Origin: an uncultured Oscillibacter sp.
Lineage (GTDB): Bacteria > Bacillota > Clostridia > Oscillospirales > Oscillospiraceae
DNA: 17,358 nucleotides
Direction: 5' to 3'
Assembly (NCBI GenBank): GCA_910588175.1
Contig: CAJUQQ010000041.1
Location: 1-17,358, forward strand
The notes under the pieces are model-generated. The model was not told the origin of the DNA. It saw nothing but the letters and a program-made list of their open reading frames with translations, and ran no database searches. The translations under genes and the position numbers were made by a program. Below, piece after piece: positions 1-7,925 of this stretch. How positions within the stretch are numbered: position 1 is the first letter of the stretch; each line of letters begins with the position of its first letter.

Positions 1-347
1 ATGGCGTCCGCCCCCTCGGCCTTGGCGATTTCCACCAGCTTCCGGGCGATGATGGGCCGGGCGAAGGCCGTACCCAGAAGGTACTGCTCGTAGCTGGCTC
101 CCATTTTCAGAGAGGGGAGGATTACCTCGTCCACCATCTCGTCGGTGAGGTCCGCGATGTAAAGCTTGCTGGCTCCGGTTTTGATGGCCTTTTCCTCCAG
201 GCCGTCCAGCTCGTCGTTCTGGCCCACGTCGCCGGCCACGGCGATGATCTCCGGGTTTCCGTAGTTCTCCTTCAGCCAGGGGATGATGATGGACGTATCC
301 AGTCCGCCGGAATAGGCAAGGACGATCTTCTTGATATCTTTTTTCAT
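1..347 (-). CDS. argG: Argininosuccinate synthase, N-terminal part (cut by window edge)
   Basis: The enzyme joins citrulline and aspartate with ATP to form argininosuccinate, the penultimate step of arginine synthesis in the cytosol. The 115 visible residues start MKKDIKKIVLAYSGGLDTS. The AYSGGLDTS loop (residues 11-19) is the ATP-pyrophosphatase signature of this family. Further on, a YEQYLLGTAFARPIIARK stretch matches the conserved segment of ArgG. The ATG at 345-347 follows a GGGAGG ribosome site (355-360) with 7 nt spacing. The 3' part lies outside the window. Its promoter carries a perfect ARG box (separate entry), so repression by arginine through ArgR is likely. Identification is firm; whether argH follows cannot be seen. 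Confidence 0.95.
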   Translation of the reverse strand, partial: MKKDIKKIVLAYSGGLDTSIIIPWLKENYGNPEIIAVAGDVGQNDELDGLEEKAIKTGASKLYIADLTDEMVDEVILPSLKMGASYEQYLLGTAFARPIIARKLVEIAKAEGADA

Positions 348-381
348 AACAGCGCCTCCCAAAGTGGTTTATGATGAATGA

Positions 382-411
382 ATTATACAGCTACTATGAA
401 TATTTATTCAA
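382..411 (-). promoter_or_regulatory. argG promoter (sigma-A type)
   Basis: On the minus strand a -35 TTGAAT (406-411) and a perfect -10 TATAAT (382-387) are separated by 18 nt. This places the transcription start about 25-30 nt before the argG start codon. The ARG box covers the -35 and most of the spacer. Confidence 0.75.
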
Positions 412-412
412 T
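395..412. promoter_or_regulatory. ARG box (ArgR/AhrC operator)
   Basis: TATGAATATTTATTCAAT fits the known ARG box pattern WNTGAATWWWWATTCANW at every position. It overlaps the -35 element and spacer of the argG promoter, the expected place for a repressor. A poorer TGAAT half-site starts at 375, 22 nt away, close to the roughly 21-bp spacing of paired ARG boxes. The regulator is not in this window. Confidence 0.8.
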
Positions 413-474
413 TGGCGGATTGCACAAGAATCCCGGGGCGGGGCCGGGAAATTTTGCCGCAAGATGGACGGACC

Positions 475-1896
475 TCATTTCCCCACGCAGAAGCGGGAGA
501 AAATCCGCTCCACGATCTCCTCCCGGGCCGTCCGGCCCGTCAGCTCCCCGATGGCGTCCAGGGCCTCCTCCGCGTCGGCGAGGACGGCGTCGGGGGTCAG
601 GCCGCTCTCCAGGGCTCCCCGGCCCCGGCGGAGGGCGTCCCTGGCCCGGCGGGCGGCGTCCTCCTGCCGCCGGTCGGTGAGAAGGCTCCCCGCCTCCCCC
701 GGGTCCCCGGCGGGGAAGAGGGCCGCTACGGCCTCCCCCAGCTTGTCCAGGCCCAGTCCGGTGACGGAGGAGACGCAGAGGCAGGCGGCGGGGTTGTTGG
801 CCTCCTCTTGAACCAGCCCGACGGAAAAGGCGCGGGGGCCGGTGAGGTCGCATTTGGATTCGACGCAGAGCCAGGGCTTCCCGGTCCGGGCCACCTGGCT
901 CAGGAGGAGGGCCTCCGCCTCCCAGTGGGCCCGGTTCTCCGGGCACATCTCCACAGAGCCGTCCCGCACCAGCAAAATCAGCTCCGCCTCCTCCATGGCC
1001 TTCCGGGAGCGCTCCACGCCCAGCCGCTCCACCTCGTCCTCCGTCTCCCGGAGGCCCGCCGTGTCGATGAGCCGCAGCAGCACCCCGCCGCAGAGGACGG
1101 ATTCCTCCACCGTGTCCCGGGTGGTGCCCGGCACGCCGGTGACGATGGCCCGGTCATAGCCCGCCAGGGCGTTCAGCAAGGAGGACTTCCCCGCATTGGG
1201 CAGGCCCACAATGGCGGTCCGCACCCCCTTTTTCAACACCTGCCCCCGTTTGCAGGAGGCCAGGAGCCGGGTCAGCCCCTCCTCCGCCGAAGTCATGGCC
1301 CGTTGGATTTCCTCCGGTCCCGCGTCCTCGATGTCCTCGTCCGGGTAATCCACCACGGCGTAAAACCGGCTGGTCACCTCCAGCAGAGCCTCCTGAATGG
1401 GCTCCAGCACCCGCCGGAGCCCGCCGTCCAGCTGGGCGGCGGCGTTTCGGGCGGCGGCGGCGGTCTCCGCGTCGATGAGGTCGATGACGGCCTCCGCCTG
1501 GGTCAGGTCCAGCCGCCCGTTCAAAAAGGCCCGTTTCGTGAACTCCCCCGGCCCCGCCTGCCGCACAGGGGCTCCGGCGGCGGACCCGGCGGCGAGGAGG
1601 GCGGCCAGCGCTTCCCGCAGAACCACCGGGGAGCCGTGGCAGTGGAGCTCGGCGGAGTCCTCCCCGGTGTAGCTGTGGGGACCGGGGAAGCGGACCGCCA
1701 GCCCCCGGTCGATCACCTGCCCCTCTCCGTCCAAAATCTCTCCCAGCACCATACGCCGGGCCTCCAGCGCCCCGAAGGGCCGGGCAGAGCGGAAAACCCG
1801 GTCACACACCGCGAAGCAGTCCGGACCGGAGATGCGGATGACCCCGATGGCGGAAGGGGCCCCTCCTCCGGCGGCAATGGCGGCGATGGTATCCAT
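475..1896 (-). CDS. mnmE: tRNA uridine-5-carboxymethylaminomethyl(34) synthesis GTPase MnmE
   Basis: With MnmG this GTPase installs the (carboxymethyl)aminomethyl group on wobble U34 of certain tRNAs. The 473-residue length is usual for the family. The N-terminal folate-binding domain carries GEFTKRAFLNGRLDLTQAEA (117-136). The inserted G domain has G1 GLPNAGKS (231-238), G2 near PGTTRD (256-261) and G3 DTAG (278-281). The G4 position reads ESKCD (346-350), so Asn of the usual NKxD is replaced by Ser. The C-terminal CVGK (470-473) supplies the conserved cysteine of the CxGK tail. ATG at 1894-1896 follows AAAGGAGA. It lies directly downstream of the surface-protein gene on the same strand, separated by a hairpin. 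It is not beside mnmG, yidC or rnpA here. Confidence 0.97.
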   Translation of the reverse strand: MDTIAAIAAGGGAPSAIGVIRISGPDCFAVCDRVFRSARPFGALEARRMVLGEILDGEGQVIDRGLAVRFPGPHSYTGEDSAELHCHGSPVVLREALAALLAAGSAAGAPVRQAGPGEFTKRAFLNGRLDLTQAEAVIDLIDAETAAAARNAAAQLDGGLRRVLEPIQEALLEVTSRFYAVVDYPDEDIEDAGPEEIQRAMTSAEEGLTRLLASCKRGQVLKKGVRTAIVGLPNAGKSSLLNALAGYDRAIVTGVPGTTRDTVEESVLCGGVLLRLIDTAGLRETEDEVERLGVERSRKAMEEAELILLVRDGSVEMCPENRAHWEAEALLLSQVARTGKPWLCVESKCDLTGPRAFSVGLVQEEANNPAACLCVSSVTGLGLDKLGEAVAALFPAGDPGEAGSLLTDRRQEDAARRARDALRRGRGALESGLTPDAVLADAEEALDAIGELTGRTAREEIVERIFSRFCVGK

Positions 1897-1917
1897 AGGC
1901 GTCTCCTTTCACAAAGC

Positions 1918-1943
1918 GGGGGCGGGCTCTTCAGCCCGCCCCC
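1918..1943 (-). terminator. Hairpin between the surface-protein gene and mnmE
   Basis: A perfect 11-bp G+C-rich stem (1918-1928 with 1933-1943) closes a 4-nt loop. On the minus strand only a short GCTTTG follows, so the uridine tract is weak. It may be a leaky terminator for the surface-protein gene. It ends about 11 nt before the mnmE ribosome site, so it could also protect or tune mnmE mRNA. Confidence 0.55.
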
Positions 1944-1991
1944 TGTCCGGTTTCATCCCGTTCACAACCGCCGGACGCTGTCCAGCGGTCC

Positions 1992-4900
1992 TTACATTCT
2001 GTGGCTGTAGCGGTAGAGAATCACCGCGAACTGGTCCCGGGTAATCGTCTCGGCGGGTTTCAGCCGTCCCTCGGCGTCGCCGCTGACGATGCCCCTGGTC
2101 AGGGCCCAGGTAAAGGCCTCCCGCGCCACAGTGGGCACGGTGCGGCTGTCGGCGTAGCCCGACAGGCTGACGGTCACCCGGGCGGTCCGTCCCGTCAGGC
2201 GGGCGCAGCGGTACAGAGCCGTCACCAGCTGATGGCGCTTCACCGGGGCGGTGGGGGCGGAGCCGTCGGCATAGCCTCCCAGTTCCGCCCAGCGGCGGGC
2301 CTCCGCCATACTGGCGGGCTGTTCGCCGCACAGACGGGCCAGCACCATCCACATCTGCTGCTGGCTGATGTTTTCGCCGGGGTTAAACCGGCCTCCCGAG
2401 CCGCTCATATAGCCCATCTCGCTGGCCCAGTTGATCTCCCCCGCCGCCCAGTGGGTGGTGGGGATGTCCTGGAAGATGCGCTGGCTGGCGCCCGCCGGGC
2501 CCACCACCGGCTCCTGAATCTGCACCGGGACCACGTCCGTGGTCCGGCGGGGGTCGCTCCGGTCGCCGGAGCCGCTGTTTCCGAAGCCGTCGGTCCAGTT
2601 GTTGCCGTAATCCGAGCCGGTGCGGTCGAAGGTGGCCCGGACCTCCACGTTGGAGGCGGGCATGACGAAGCGGTACTGCCCGCCGCCCAGGTCGGTGAGC
2701 TTCACCAGCTCCGACCCGCCGATGACCCGGATCATGTCCAGCACATAGCCGGAGTTGGGAGTGACGGTGATGATCACCACGTCGCCCTCTTTGGCGGTGG
2801 AACGGCTGACATAGGTGGTGCCGTTGCTGGCCTGGATCACATCGACCTTATAGGTGCTCTCCTCCGGGGGAGTGGGCTTGTCGGGATTGTCCGGGTCCGT
2901 GGGCTTGTCGGGGTCGTCCGGGTCCGTGGGCGGGGCGTCCAGAGGCGGAATCTCCCGGACCTCCTTCTCCTCGCAGCCCTCCCGCTTGCAGGTCCGCTCC
3001 CGGCTTCCGGCCTCCTTTTCGGTGGGTTCCTTGGTCACCGTCCACTCGCCCCAGTCGTGGCCCAGGGCGGGGAGGGTAATCCTCTGGTTCTGGGTCACCG
3101 GGGGGGAGTTATCGTCCGCCGGGGCGCTGTGGCAGCCCGTCCGGGTGCAGGTGACGGTGCCGGTGGCCTCGCCGGTCTCCGTGCAGGTGGGGGCTTTGTA
3201 GTCCGCGGCGGTCTCGTCCAGCACGGGACTGCCCCACAGGTGGCCCAGGGGGGGGATCTCAATGTCCTCTCCGCTGTCCTTGATGTCAAAGCACTTGGTG
3301 CACTGCTCGCCGCCGCTGACCCGCCGTCCCGGCTCCGTACAGGTGGCCTCCTTGAGCACGCCGCCGGGGGCCGAGTCGGAGAGGGGGACGTAGTTGTGGC
3401 CGGTGGCGGGGAGGACCTCCTCCTCCGTCACCACCCTGTTCTCCCGCATGCAGAAGCCGGTGGTGGTTTTTTTGCCGTTCTCGGTGCAGGTGGCCTCCTC
3501 GGTTACCTCCTCGAAGTCCTTGCTCAGGTCGTAGTCGTGTCCTAGGGGCTGGACATCCCGGGTCTTCGCGGTGTCAAATTTCTTCTCGTTGCAGACTGTG
3601 CATTCCTGCATGGCGGTTTCCTTGCCGCCGGCGGTGCAGGTGGGCTTGTCGGCCTCCTTTTCATAGCCCCAGGTCTCCTCGCCCCAGGTGTGCTCGCCCG
3701 TCAGAGCGGGAACCTCCTTCAACTGGTGGCCGGTCTCCAAATGGCCTTGATAGGCCGTGTCGAACTCGCCCTGGAGCAGCTTTTGGTTATACTCCTCATC
3801 CTTCGCGTGGTCCCAACCGGAACAGGCGTCCGGTTTCAAGGTTCCGCAGTCCTTGCACATGCTGTAGACCGCCTCATAGCCGGGGGCGACGCAGGTGGCC
3901 GACCGCAGCACCTTGGTTTGGTCTTGGTATGTGTGGCTCTCGTTCTTGGGCAGCACCTTCCGGGTGACATTCTCCGAATTACAGCCCGGGTTCTGGCACT
4001 TCCTGGTGGTGACCTCCAGCCCCTCCTTGATGCAGGTGGGAGGGGTGGTCTCTACCTTGGGACTGGGGTCCGTGTCGTATTTGTGGTCCTCCGTATGCGG
4101 GTGGGCCACAGACAAGTCCTGATGGGTCTGACACTTGGTGCAGGTGGCCGGATAGGTTTCCACCCAATCCTCACAGGGCGGGTGGGTCTCCGGGGTGTAC
4201 CCCGGGTCCGGCCGGAAATCATGTGCCAGCTTGGGGATGGTCCGATCCTCGCCCTTGAAGGTGCATTTGGCGGCGGTCTCCGTGCAGCCTACCGTTTTTT
4301 TAATACTGCCCGCTTTTTGGCATGTGGCGGGCACTACCACGCTTACAATATTGACCGTATGGACGCTGTCGTCCTTCCACGGGTTCGCGTCCGGGTCGCC
4401 CGTAAAGGTAACCGTCCCCTGGCAGTGGAGCTCTTTCAGCTTTCCACCGGCGGGGAAGGCGCCCGGCGCGACGGTTACCGGCGAATCTTTGCCGGAAATC
4501 GCGGCCTTGCTCAGATTCCCGCAGCCCGAGAAAGCGCCGGCGGCGATGGACTCCGTGCTGTCCAAAATAACCACCTCGGACATTTTGCAGTTCGCGAAGG
4601 CATTTTCCCCAATGGACTTCACGCTGTTGGAGAGGTTCAGTGTGGTAATGCCGCAATTAAAAAACGCGCTTTCTCCAATGACCGTACTGCCGGGAGCGGC
4701 GCTTCCTTCCTCGCTGCTGTCGTGGAAGGTGACGGTCGTCAATTTCGCGCAGGACGCGAACGCCTGTTCATCAATTGACTTGATGGAGCCGGGAATGTCC
4801 ACGCTGGTAATACCGGACATGGCAAAGGCATTCTTTCCGATTTGCGTAACCGGTTTGCCCTCGTGAGTCGAGGGAATCTCCACCTTGGTGGCGGTGCCCT

Positions 4901-5033
4901 CATAACCCGTCACCTTCCACTCGTCTCCAACCTGCTCCCATTTCAGTCCCCGGGTCTCCGCCGCCAGGGCGGTTCCCGCCAGGGAGGCGGCCACCATCGC
5001 CGCCAGCAGAATCCTCCATATCCAACGCCTCAT
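1992..5033 (-). CDS. Secreted SLH-anchored surface protein with BspA-type LRRs and cysteine modules
   Basis: Predicted secreted cell-wall protein of 1013 residues. Residues 1-25 form a signal peptide (MRRWIWRILLAAMVAASLAG, cleavage near ALAA). Residues about 45-205 are BspA/LRR_5-type repeats (IGKNAF, IDEQAF, IGESAF, IGENAF, IAAGAF). Residues about 235-695 hold roughly nine modules of the form ATCTxxG...CxxC...LPxLGH. A Pro/Asp/Lys linker (700-726) follows, then an InlB-B-like repeat domain (727-803: VIITVTPNSGYVLD, FVMPASNVEVRATF). Three S-layer homology units end the protein (853-1010, starting FQDIPTTHWAAGEINWA), which in this family bind pyruvylated secondary wall polymer. ATG at 5031-5033 follows AGGAGGA. 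The gene has its own promoter. The likely role is adhesion or surface display; the ligand is unknown. Domain assignments are by eye. Confidence 0.85.
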   Translation of the reverse strand: MRRWIWRILLAAMVAASLAGTALAAETRGLKWEQVGDEWKVTGYEGTATKVEIPSTHEGKPVTQIGKNAFAMSGITSVDIPGSIKSIDEQAFASCAKLTTVTFHDSSEEGSAAPGSTVIGESAFFNCGITTLNLSNSVKSIGENAFANCKMSEVVILDSTESIAAGAFSGCGNLSKAAISGKDSPVTVAPGAFPAGGKLKELHCQGTVTFTGDPDANPWKDDSVHTVNIVSVVVPATCQKAGSIKKTVGCTETAAKCTFKGEDRTIPKLAHDFRPDPGYTPETHPPCEDWVETYPATCTKCQTHQDLSVAHPHTEDHKYDTDPSPKVETTPPTCIKEGLEVTTRKCQNPGCNSENVTRKVLPKNESHTYQDQTKVLRSATCVAPGYEAVYSMCKDCGTLKPDACSGWDHAKDEEYNQKLLQGEFDTAYQGHLETGHQLKEVPALTGEHTWGEETWGYEKEADKPTCTAGGKETAMQECTVCNEKKFDTAKTRDVQPLGHDYDLSKDFEEVTEEATCTENGKKTTTGFCMRENRVVTEEEVLPATGHNYVPLSDSAPGGVLKEATCTEPGRRVSGGEQCTKCFDIKDSGEDIEIPPLGHLWGSPVLDETAADYKAPTCTETGEATGTVTCTRTGCHSAPADDNSPPVTQNQRITLPALGHDWGEWTVTKEPTEKEAGSRERTCKREGCEEKEVREIPPLDAPPTDPDDPDKPTDPDNPDKPTPPEESTYKVDVIQASNGTTYVSRSTAKEGDVVIITVTPNSGYVLDMIRVIGGSELVKLTDLGGGQYRFVMPASNVEVRATFDRTGSDYGNNWTDGFGNSGSGDRSDPRRTTDVVPVQIQEPVVGPAGASQRIFQDIPTTHWAAGEINWASEMGYMSGSGGRFNPGENISQQQMWMVLARLCGEQPASMAEARRWAELGGYADGSAPTAPVKRHQLVTALYRCARLTGRTARVTVSLSGYADSRTVPTVAREAFTWALTRGIVSGDAEGRLKPAETITRDQFAVILYRYSHRM

Positions 5034-5084
5034 ATTCCGCTCCTCCTGTCTCGCTCGCGCGCCGCGCGCTATTTATACTTTTAC

Positions 5085-5113
5085 AGCATAGCACAAACTT
5101 CCCCGCCTTGCAA
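5085..5113 (-). promoter_or_regulatory. Promoter of the SLH surface-protein gene
   Basis: The minus strand has -35 TTGCAA (5108-5113), a 17-nt spacer and -10 TATGCT (5085-5090) preceded by TGC, an extended -10. It gives a leader of about 45 nt. It sits immediately after the pnp terminator, so the surface gene is probably transcribed on its own. Confidence 0.6.
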
Positions 5114-5117
5114 GGAC

Positions 5118-5149
5118 AAAAAACCGGGACGGACCTTCCGGTCCGCCCC
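5118..5149 (-). terminator. Rho-independent terminator of pnp
   Basis: A 10-bp stem (5126-5135 with 5140-5149, one G-U pair in RNA) with a 4-nt loop is followed on the minus strand by GG and six T residues (5118-5123). It begins 13 nt after the pnp stop codon. Confidence 0.9.
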
Positions 5150-5162
5150 AGCCGCGCTTACA

Positions 5163-7313
5163 TTATTTTACCCGCTCGCCGGCGGCCTCCCTGGCCTTGA
5201 TCTCCCGGACGGCGTCCTTGTGGCTCAGGTTCACCCGGCCCTTTTCGTCGATGTCGGTGACCTTCACCCACATCATGTCCCCGATCTTGCAGGCGTCCTC
5301 CACCTTCTCAATCCGGTGCTCCGCCAGCTTGGAGATGTGGACCAGGCCGTCCTTGCCGGGGGCCAGCTCCACGAACGCGCCGAAGGTCATCAGCCGCACC
5401 ACCCGGCCATAGTACAGCGCGCCGATCTCGGGCACAAACACAATGTCGTCGATGCACTTTTTCGCCGCGTCGCAGCTGGCCGCGTCCACTCCCGCGATGA
5501 AGATGGATCCATCGTCGTTGATGTCGATTTTCGCCCCGGTGTCCGCCACGATTTTCTGAATGACCTTGCCGCCGGAGCCGATCACCTCCCGAATCTTGGA
5601 GGGGTCGATGTGCATGGTCAGCATCTTGGGCGCGTATTTGCTGACATCCTTCCGGGGCTCGGCAATGGCGGGGAGCATGATCTGGTCCAAAATCTGGCAG
5701 CGCCCGTCATAGGTGATCTCCAGGGCGTTTTTGATGATCTCCATGGTCAGGCCGTCGTTTTTCAGGTCCATCTGGATGGCGGTGATGCCCTTCTTGGTGC
5801 CCGCCACCTTGAAATCCATTTCGCCGTGGAAGTCCTCCACGCCCTGAATGTCAATGAAGGTGGTGAAGCCGCCGTCGTCGTCCTGAATCAGTCCGCAGGA
5901 GATGCCCGCCACAGGGGCCTTGATGGGCACGCCGGCGTCCATCAGCGCCAGGGTGGAGCCGCAGACAGACCCCTGGGAGGTGGAGCCGTTGGAGCTCACC
6001 ACCTCGCTGACCACCCGGATGGCGTAGGGGAACTGCTCCACGTCGGGAATGACGGGGAGGAGGGCCCGCTCGGCGAGAGCGCCGTGGCCGATTTCCCGGC
6101 GACCGGGGGAACGGGCGGGCTTGGCCTCGCCGACGGAGTAGCCGGGGAAGTTGTAGTGGTGCATATACCGCTTTTCCGTCTCCTCCCAGATGGTGTCCAG
6201 CTTTTGGTTGGCAGAGAGGGTGTCCAGGGTGACCACGGAGAGGACCTGGGTCTGGCCCCGGGTAAAGAGGCCGGAGCCGTGAGCCCGGGGCAGCAGCCCG
6301 ACCTCGGAGCCCAGAGGCCGGATTTCGTTCTTCTGGCGGCCGTCCACCCGGTGGCCCTCCAGCAGCCAGGCCTTGACAATCTTCTTCTGGAACTTGTAGG
6401 TGATCTCGTCCAGATACTTGTCCATCTCGGGGTACTCGTCCAGGAAGAGCTCGTGCCACTTCTCAATGAGGGCGTTCCACCGGGTCTCCCGGACGTTTTT
6501 GTCGTCGGTATCCATGGCGGCCTTGGCCTCGTCCATGGTGGCGGAGACAATTTTCTCAAACAGCTCCCCGTCGAAGTCGGCGTGGGGATAGTCGAACTTC
6601 TCCTTGCCGATCTCGGAGACCATCCGGTTGATGAGGGCCACCTGCTTCTGGTTTTCCTCGTGGGCCATCTGAATGGCCTGGAACATGGTGTCGTTGTCCA
6701 CCTCGTTGGCCCCGGCCTCGATCATGACCACCTTCTCCCCGGTGGAGACCACAGTCACGTCCAGGTCGGAAACCTTCCGCTCCTCGCCGGTGGGGTTGAA
6801 GATCAGCTTGCCGTCCACCAGGCCCACCTTCACCGCGCCCACGGGGCCGTGCCAGGGGATGTCGGAAATGGCCAGGGCGGCGGAAGCGCCGATGAGGCCG
6901 CAGATCTCGGGGGAGCAGTCGTGGTCCACGCTCATAACCGTGGCCATGATGGAAACGTCATTGCGGAAGTCGTGGGGGAACAGGGGGCGGATGGGCCGGT
7001 CAATGACCCGGCTGGTGAGGACGCCCTTTTCCCCGGGGCGGCCCTCCCGGCGGTTGAAGCTGCCGGGGATGCGGCCCACGGAGTAGAGCTTTTCCTCAAA
7101 GTCCACGCTTAAGGGGAAGAAGTCGATGCCGTCCCGGGGCCGGGCGGAGGCGGTGGCGCAGACCAGGACCCGGGTGTCGCCGTAGCCCACCATGACGGCG
7201 GCGTTGGCAAGCTCCGCCAGCTTCCCGACCTCCAGGGTCAGGGGGCGGCCCGCCAGCTCCATTTCGTACTTGCGGTAATGGGGGAACTGCCGTTGAGTGA
7301 TGATGGTAGACAT
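5163..7313 (-). CDS. pnp: Polyribonucleotide nucleotidyltransferase (PNPase)
   Basis: PNPase degrades RNA 3' to 5' using phosphate and can add 3' tails; it acts as a trimer, often with RNase E/Y-type degradosomes. The 716 residues show two RNase PH domains. The second contains ARSPGRREIGHGALAERAL, the phosphate-binding and catalytic segment. These are followed by a KH domain with the GSGG loop (579-582) and an S1 domain (about 631-700, starting GALYYGRVVRLMTFGAFVEL). Length and order match the family. ATG at 7311-7313 follows AAAAGGAG. It lies downstream of rpsO, the classic rpsO-pnp order. No convincing promoter is seen in the gap, so read-through from rpsO is likely. A long leader hairpin precedes it. 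Confidence 0.98.
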   Translation of the reverse strand: MSTIITQRQFPHYRKYEMELAGRPLTLEVGKLAELANAAVMVGYGDTRVLVCATASARPRDGIDFFPLSVDFEEKLYSVGRIPGSFNRREGRPGEKGVLTSRVIDRPIRPLFPHDFRNDVSIMATVMSVDHDCSPEICGLIGASAALAISDIPWHGPVGAVKVGLVDGKLIFNPTGEERKVSDLDVTVVSTGEKVVMIEAGANEVDNDTMFQAIQMAHEENQKQVALINRMVSEIGKEKFDYPHADFDGELFEKIVSATMDEAKAAMDTDDKNVRETRWNALIEKWHELFLDEYPEMDKYLDEITYKFQKKIVKAWLLEGHRVDGRQKNEIRPLGSEVGLLPRAHGSGLFTRGQTQVLSVVTLDTLSANQKLDTIWEETEKRYMHHYNFPGYSVGEAKPARSPGRREIGHGALAERALLPVIPDVEQFPYAIRVVSEVVSSNGSTSQGSVCGSTLALMDAGVPIKAPVAGISCGLIQDDDGGFTTFIDIQGVEDFHGEMDFKVAGTKKGITAIQMDLKNDGLTMEIIKNALEITYDGRCQILDQIMLPAIAEPRKDVSKYAPKMLTMHIDPSKIREVIGSGGKVIQKIVADTGAKIDINDDGSIFIAGVDAASCDAAKKCIDDIVFVPEIGALYYGRVVRLMTFGAFVELAPGKDGLVHISKLAEHRIEKVEDACKIGDMMWVKVTDIDEKGRVNLSHKDAVREIKAREAAGERVK

Positions 7314-7339
7314 AGATACGCTCCTTTTCTTTTGTTTTG

Positions 7340-7425
7340 CGCGGGAGCGTCCTTTTCGTATTTGAACCTTCCCCCAAGGTCCGGGGCGTTGGGGAAACGT
7401 TCAAACACAAAAAGCGGCTCCCGCG
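7340..7425 (-). other. Long hairpin in the pnp 5' leader (candidate RNase III / PNPase control element)
   Basis: On the minus-strand RNA the outer arms (7417-7425 with 7340-7348) form a 9-bp GC stem. After a small internal loop comes a 15-bp stem (7399-7413 with 7353-7367, with G-U pairs), and then a third stem of about 8 bp with one bulge under an 11-nt loop. There is no T run after it. It ends 13 nt before the AAAAGGAG site of pnp, so it is not a terminator. In E. coli the rpsO-pnp spacer holds a hairpin cut by RNase III, which starts PNPase autoregulation. This element has the same position and form; the same role is inferred. Confidence 0.7.
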
Positions 7426-7462
7426 TCGGTGGATAGGGGGGAAATCCGGTTTCACCACGCGG

Positions 7463-7493
7463 AAAACAGGGCGGCGAATATACGCCGCCCTGT
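7463..7493 (-). terminator. Terminator of rpsO
   Basis: A perfect 11-bp stem (7466-7476 with 7483-7493) and 6-nt loop starts 7 nt after the rpsO stop codon. On the minus strand the run TTTT (7463-7466) follows. The short T run may allow read-through into pnp. Confidence 0.8.
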
Positions 7494-7500
7494 CTGCGTC

Positions 7501-7767
7501 TTACTTACGGATACCCAGCTTGGCGATGAGGGCGCGGTAACGCTCCACATCCTTCTTCTGGAGGTAGTCCAGGAGGCTGCGGCGCTTACCGACCATCTTC
7601 AGGAGGCCCCGGTTGGAGTGCTTGTCCTGGGGATTGGCCCGCATGTGCTCGGTGAGCACGTTGATGCGCTCGGTCAGGATGGCAATCTGAACCTCGGGAG
7701 AGCCGGTATCGGACTCGTGGGTGCGGTTGGCGTTGATGATCGCGGTCTTTTCTTCCTTGCGAAGCAT
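7501..7767 (-). CDS. rpsO: 30S ribosomal protein S15
   Basis: S15 is a primary binder of the 16S rRNA central domain and helps assemble the 30S platform. The 88-residue length is standard. Conserved segments include HESDTGSPEVQIAILTERI near residue 17 and the HSNRGLLKMVGKRRSLLDYL region that contacts rRNA. ATG at 7765-7767 follows AAAGGTGG. That ribosome site sits partly in a small GTGG/CCAC hairpin directly before the start, which could limit initiation. Its own extended -10 promoter lies about 107 nt upstream. Downstream are a terminator and pnp. Confidence 0.98.
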   Translation of the reverse strand: MLRKEEKTAIINANRTHESDTGSPEVQIAILTERINVLTEHMRANPQDKHSNRGLLKMVGKRRSLLDYLQKKDVERYRALIAKLGIRK

Positions 7768-7874
7768 AGTGTGGTTTCCACCTTTCGTTTTGATTCCCCG
7801 CGGGGCTGTGCCTCAGGCCGGTGAAGCTCCTCGGGACAAAGCTCCGGGGCATGTTTTCTGTCCGCCGGACAGAC
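7768..7874 (-). promoter_or_regulatory. rpsO 5' leader, possible S15 autoregulatory region
   Basis: About 107 nt lie between the inferred start site and the rpsO ATG. The leader RNA holds a CTGTCC-GGC-GGACAG hairpin (7859-7873), a repeated GGAGCTT, a GC-rich CCCCGCGGGG palindrome and a GTGG/CCAC stem over the ribosome site. S15 represses its own translation in several bacteria through leader structures that differ between groups. Such control here is inference from length and structure. Confidence 0.4.
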
Positions 7875-7880
7875 TTTTTG

Positions 7881-7909
7881 ATTTTACCACAGGGTTTTGC
7901 CGTTGTAAA
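7881..7909 (-). promoter_or_regulatory. rpsO promoter
   Basis: The minus strand reads TTTACA (7904-7909), 17 nt, then TAAAAT (7881-7886), each five of six to consensus, with TGG before the -10. This is one of the best promoters in the window. It starts 17 nt beyond the stop codon of the upstream small gene. Confidence 0.8.
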
Positions 7910-7925
7910 GGGGAATCCTCAAAAA

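Noticed and set aside
412..2010. 532-codon plus-strand frame opposite mnmE
   Set aside because: It lies antisense to a clear MnmE gene; the composition is Gly/Pro/Arg-rich without motifs, an effect of GC-rich codon use.
2878..2935. Short tandem repeat encoding PTDPDDPDKPTDPDNPDKP
   Set aside because: It is an ordinary proline/aspartate linker between domains of the surface protein, not a separate element.
4842..7112. 756-codon plus-strand frame opposite pnp
   Set aside because: It is antisense to an intact PNPase, has no ribosome site and gives a His/Gly/Leu/Val-rich low-complexity product.
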